Of a stretch of 64,000 nucleotides of DNA, positions 61,785 to 64,000 are shown piece by piece. The notes under the pieces are model-generated. The model saw only the letters and a program-made list of their open reading frames with translations. It had not been told where the DNA came from and searched no databases. Each line of letters starts with the position of its first letter. The first letter of the stretch is position 1. Made by a program: the position numbers and the translations under genes. The DNA is from Methanobrevibacter sp. (lineage in GTDB: Archaea; Methanobacteriota; Methanobacteria; Methanobacteriales; Methanobacteriaceae), in NCBI RefSeq assembly GCF_017468685.1, contig NZ_JAFUHT010000030.1:1-64000 (forward strand). The letters run 5' to 3'.

Positions 61785-62197
61785 TTTGCCTCCTAAATTT
61801 CTTTACTCAAACCCTTGATTATACATTGATTTTTTTAATATATAAAGACTTCGTATCTTTTTGCCTTTAACGTATATTATTACATAAAATATACGTTTCT
61901 TTTATATATAAAATTTGGATAATTTTGGAGTTTCTAGGGAAATATTGTAAGTGAAGTAATACATATACATCAAGTGGTTTCAAAATGGTGATTTCTTAAA
62001 TTTTGATTTTGTAATAAAAAGTTTATAAAAGTTAATACAATTTTTTTCGTTGAAGTGATGTGATAAGGTATTTCACATTTACAAAAAAAATATGAATTCT
62101 GTAACTTATAAGTTACAGAAATTTTTGTAAGATTATCAACAAAATTATTTTTAAGGAATAATATTTTTTAAAAGTAGGTTTACAACAATTAATAAGT
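61785..62197. promoter_or_regulatory. Promoter region of the integrase with two palindromes
   Basis: AACGTATATT (61869-61878) and AATATACGTT (61888-61897) form a ten-base inverted repeat, and TTCTGTAACTTATAAGTTACAGAA (62097-62120) cut at its centre is a perfect 24-base palindrome. Both are typical dimensions for dimeric regulator sites or recombination arms. The region also carries T-rich stretches and the 3' end of the ATPase gene. Confidence 0.45.
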
Positions 62198-63475
62198 CTA
62201 TTTCAAACATCCTATTGGAATGACTTTCACACCATCAGGTCGAGTATATGCAAATTTTCCACCAGTCAAAATAGCTAAAAATTCAGGATTTCTAACTTCT
62301 TTATTTTTTTCAATTAATTTATTAATTTTCAGTAAATTTTTTGCTCCTTCCTCAATTTTTTTCTTTCCTAATTTACATTCTATTAATGCATATCTTCCAT
62401 CTCTTAAATGAACAACACAATCAATTTCAGTTCCAGCATCATCGTGATAATAACGAATTTTTCCTTTCAAAGAACTGGTATAAACACTTAAATCACGAAT
62501 ACATAAATTTTCAAAAATAAAACCAAAAGTTTTTAATCCATCCGGCGTATCAAATGATTTTGGACTTAAATTTAATGCAGCTACTGCTATTGATGGATCA
62601 ATAAATACTTTTTTATTACCTGTTCTCATTGCTGTTTTTGACCGTATGTTCGGTGCCCATCCTTTAATATCTTCAATTACAAATAAACGTTTTAATGCAT
62701 TAATATATGAATAAAATGTTGTTTCACCAATATCAAAATTTGCTCTAACATCATCTAGTAAGGTTTTATTTTTCACCAATGTTGAATTATTCCGAGCAAT
62801 TGAATGTAAAATAGTTCGTACTTTATCAGAATCTCTTTTAATATTATCAATTGTAGAAATGTCAGTATCACAAATATTATCTAAATAGTTATAAGCCACC
62901 ATTAATTTCCCTTCATCATTATTTTGAGTTATTGTGTTTGGCCAACCTCCTCTACAAGCTACAAAAAAGAGTTCATTCATAGTTAAATCAGATTGAATTC
63001 CATTTATATCCATTTCAGGATTATCAAATAATTCCATCAATGAAATTTTTCCATTAGAATCTCCACTTTCAAATAAACTCATTGGTCTCATAATTAATCT
63101 GTGAATTCGTCCGGTGCCAGTATGCATAATTTTTGATTCATCAACTATAGTAGAACCAGTTAATATGTATAAGCCGTAACTTGATACATTATCAACACTA
63201 GTTCTTACTGCATCCCATAAAACTGGTGCAATTTGCCATTCATCAATTAATCTAGGCTTTTCACCTTCCAATAATTTAGATGGTTGTATGTCTGCCCACA
63301 TTAAATAAGATTCAATATTATCAGGGTCTTGAAGTTTCAATATACTTTTGGCATGTTGTTCTCCAGTTGTTGTTTTTCCACACCATTTTGGGCCAATAAT
63401 TAAAACAGCACCAATCATTTGTAAATATTTTTCTAAATCTTCATCAATTTTTCTTTTTAAATACTTTGAGGACAT
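62198..63475 (-). CDS. ATP-binding protein with DUF4143 domain
   Basis: The N-terminus of this 425-residue protein is an AAA_14-type P-loop domain (IIGPKWCGKTTTGEQ near residue 27, PRLIDEWQIAPVLWDAVR as Walker B). About residues 200-290 show winged-helix features. The rest matches DUF4143, a PD-(D/E)xK-like fold (FENLCIRDLSVYTSSL, TEIDCVVHLRDGRYALIECKLGKK). Such proteins are widespread and poorly understood, and sometimes sit near defence or mobile genes. Six 23-bp tandem repeats lie just upstream of the ATG. Confidence 0.85.
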   Translation of the reverse strand: MSSKYLKRKIDEDLEKYLQMIGAVLIIGPKWCGKTTTGEQHAKSILKLQDPDNIESYLMWADIQPSKLLEGEKPRLIDEWQIAPVLWDAVRTSVDNVSSYGLYILTGSTIVDESKIMHTGTGRIHRLIMRPMSLFESGDSNGKISLMELFDNPEMDINGIQSDLTMNELFFVACRGGWPNTITQNNDEGKLMVAYNYLDNICDTDISTIDNIKRDSDKVRTILHSIARNNSTLVKNKTLLDDVRANFDIGETTFYSYINALKRLFVIEDIKGWAPNIRSKTAMRTGNKKVFIDPSIAVAALNLSPKSFDTPDGLKTFGFIFENLCIRDLSVYTSSLKGKIRYYHDDAGTEIDCVVHLRDGRYALIECKLGKKKIEEGAKNLLKINKLIEKNKEVRNPEFLAILTGGKFAYTRPDGVKVIPIGCLK

Positions 63476-63508
63476 ATTAGCACCGCTATTAAAAAATGTA
63501 TAATTTTT

Positions 63509-63646
63509 TTATTTTCTATTAAAGTATTTTCTTATTTTCTATTAAAGTATTTTCTTATTTTCTATTAAAGTATTTTCTTATTTTCTATTAAAGTATTTTC
63601 TTATTTTCTATTAAAGTATTTTCTTATTTTTTATTAAAGTATTTTC
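63509..63646. repeat. Six tandem copies of a 23-bp repeat
   Basis: The unit TTATTTTCTATTAAAGTATT plus TTC occurs at 63509, 63532, 63555, 63578, 63601 and 63624; only the last copy has one change. It ends 34 bases upstream of the DUF4143 ATPase start, within its promoter. Two helical turns per unit would present identical faces to a binding protein. Confidence 0.9.
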
Positions 63647-63876
63647 TTATTTAAAAATTATTCCAATAAATTTTTCTTTAATTTAAAATTTTGGAATAAA
63701 AATTACATTTTAGTTAGTAATTAGTATTGTACTCATTGTATTTAAGTTTTATTCCATTGTAGTGGCTTTAAAATATTGTAGTAGGTTTGTAAAATTGCTT
63801 TCATTGCAACATAGTATTTAAAGTTAACTGTTTGAAAAATCAAAGAATTAAAACCTTGAATGATATAAATTAATTT
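63647..63876. other. AT-rich gap before the probable cas2 gene
   Basis: No gene is convincing here. A 75-codon open frame on the minus strand at 63742-63969 overlaps the cas2-like frame and is rejected. The gap may contain the leader of an array or the promoter of cas2. Confidence 0.4.
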
Positions 63877-64000
63877 ATGTACATGATAGTAAGTTTTGAT
63901 TGTAAATTCAAAACAAACTCGCAAAATATTGAAAAGACACTTCAGCATTATGGACTTCGAAAGATTCAAAGTTCATTATATGCAGAGTATTTGAATAATG
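63877..64000 (+). CDS. cas2: Probable Cas2, truncated by the window end
   Basis: The plus-strand frame from ATG 63877 (or 63883) runs off the window. It reads YMIVSFDCKFKTNS and later LQHYGLRKIQSSLYAEYL. That matches the start of Cas2: a first beta strand ending in an acidic residue (FD), a helix, and the G-x-R-x-Q-S motif. Cas2 is the structural partner of Cas1 in spacer acquisition. If right, cas1 and a CRISPR array should lie nearby beyond position 64000. Only about 41 residues are available. Confidence 0.65.
   Translation, partial: MYMIVSFDCKFKTNSQNIEKTLQHYGLRKIQSSLYAEYLNN

Noticed and set aside
63509-63646. CRISPR array reading of the 23-bp repeats
   Set aside because: The copies are directly joined with no spacers, so this is an ordinary tandem repeat.
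63742-63969. 75-codon open frame on the minus strand
   Set aside because: It overlaps the cas2-like frame and has no ribosome binding site or recognisable motif.

Overview
This window is AT-rich DNA from a methanogenic archaeon of the order Methanobacteriales, most likely Methanobrevibacter or a close relative. The evidence is the gene content: two CoB-CoM heterodisulfide reductase (hdrCBA) cassettes, each behind a methanogenesis-marker-16-type gene; coenzyme M genes comA, comD and comE; the coenzyme F420 gene cofH; cyclic 2,3-diphosphoglycerate synthetase; both archaeal primase subunits; an archaeal-type methionyl-tRNA synthetase; and an ArfC-type riboflavin/F420 pathway reductase. Spacing is compact, many genes overlap by ATGA, and TTG or GTG starts are frequent.

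Layout. Positions 1-5000 are accessory: a tyrosine recombinase, an ATPase/TOPRIM-like gene pair resembling two-gene defence systems, a frameshifted small gene, and a type II toxin-antitoxin pair flanked by two copies of a 52-nt structured element. Positions 5000-21160 form one long, almost entirely plus-strand island of poorly described genes. It holds four SseB-domain proteins, many small or terminal zinc ribbons, a SHOCT/PH-like protein, a DUF1232 protein, an 868-residue protein built from repeated helix-turn-helix-like modules behind a HEPN-like N-terminus, a TPR/cold-shock protein, a zinc-ribbon/TerB-like/CbbX-type AAA ATPase, a membrane protein and an XPD/DinG-type helicase. This island is the best candidate for an undescribed system.

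Positions 21170-55760 are mostly methanogen core: cpgS, UPF0280, UPF0058, comA, the first marker16-hdrC-hdrB-hdrA cassette, a DUF169 gene, a second complete marker16-hdrCBA cassette, comE-comD, cofH, a thymidylate-kinase-like gene, priS, priL, then metG-DUF530-HTH gene-glycosyltransferase 4-arfC, a PAP2-like membrane protein, flavin and flavodoxin genes with a MarR/MATE pair, and an Old Yellow Enzyme homologue. Both HdrA proteins end in an MvhD/FlpD-like domain that has lost the cysteines expected for its iron-sulfur cluster.

Positions 55790-64000 return to accessory DNA: a GNAT acetyltransferase; mntP flanked by a 73-bp direct repeat and preceded by a two-hairpin leader; a very small gene within inverted repeats; an RlaP-type nucleotidyltransferase; a long AT-rich palindrome-rich gap; a membrane-anchored surface protein; a second tyrosine recombinase with palindromes upstream; and a DUF4143 ATPase preceded by six 23-bp tandem repeats. 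The window ends inside a probable cas2, so a CRISPR-Cas locus probably continues beyond position 64000. No rRNA or tRNA gene, complete IS element or CRISPR array was seen inside the window.
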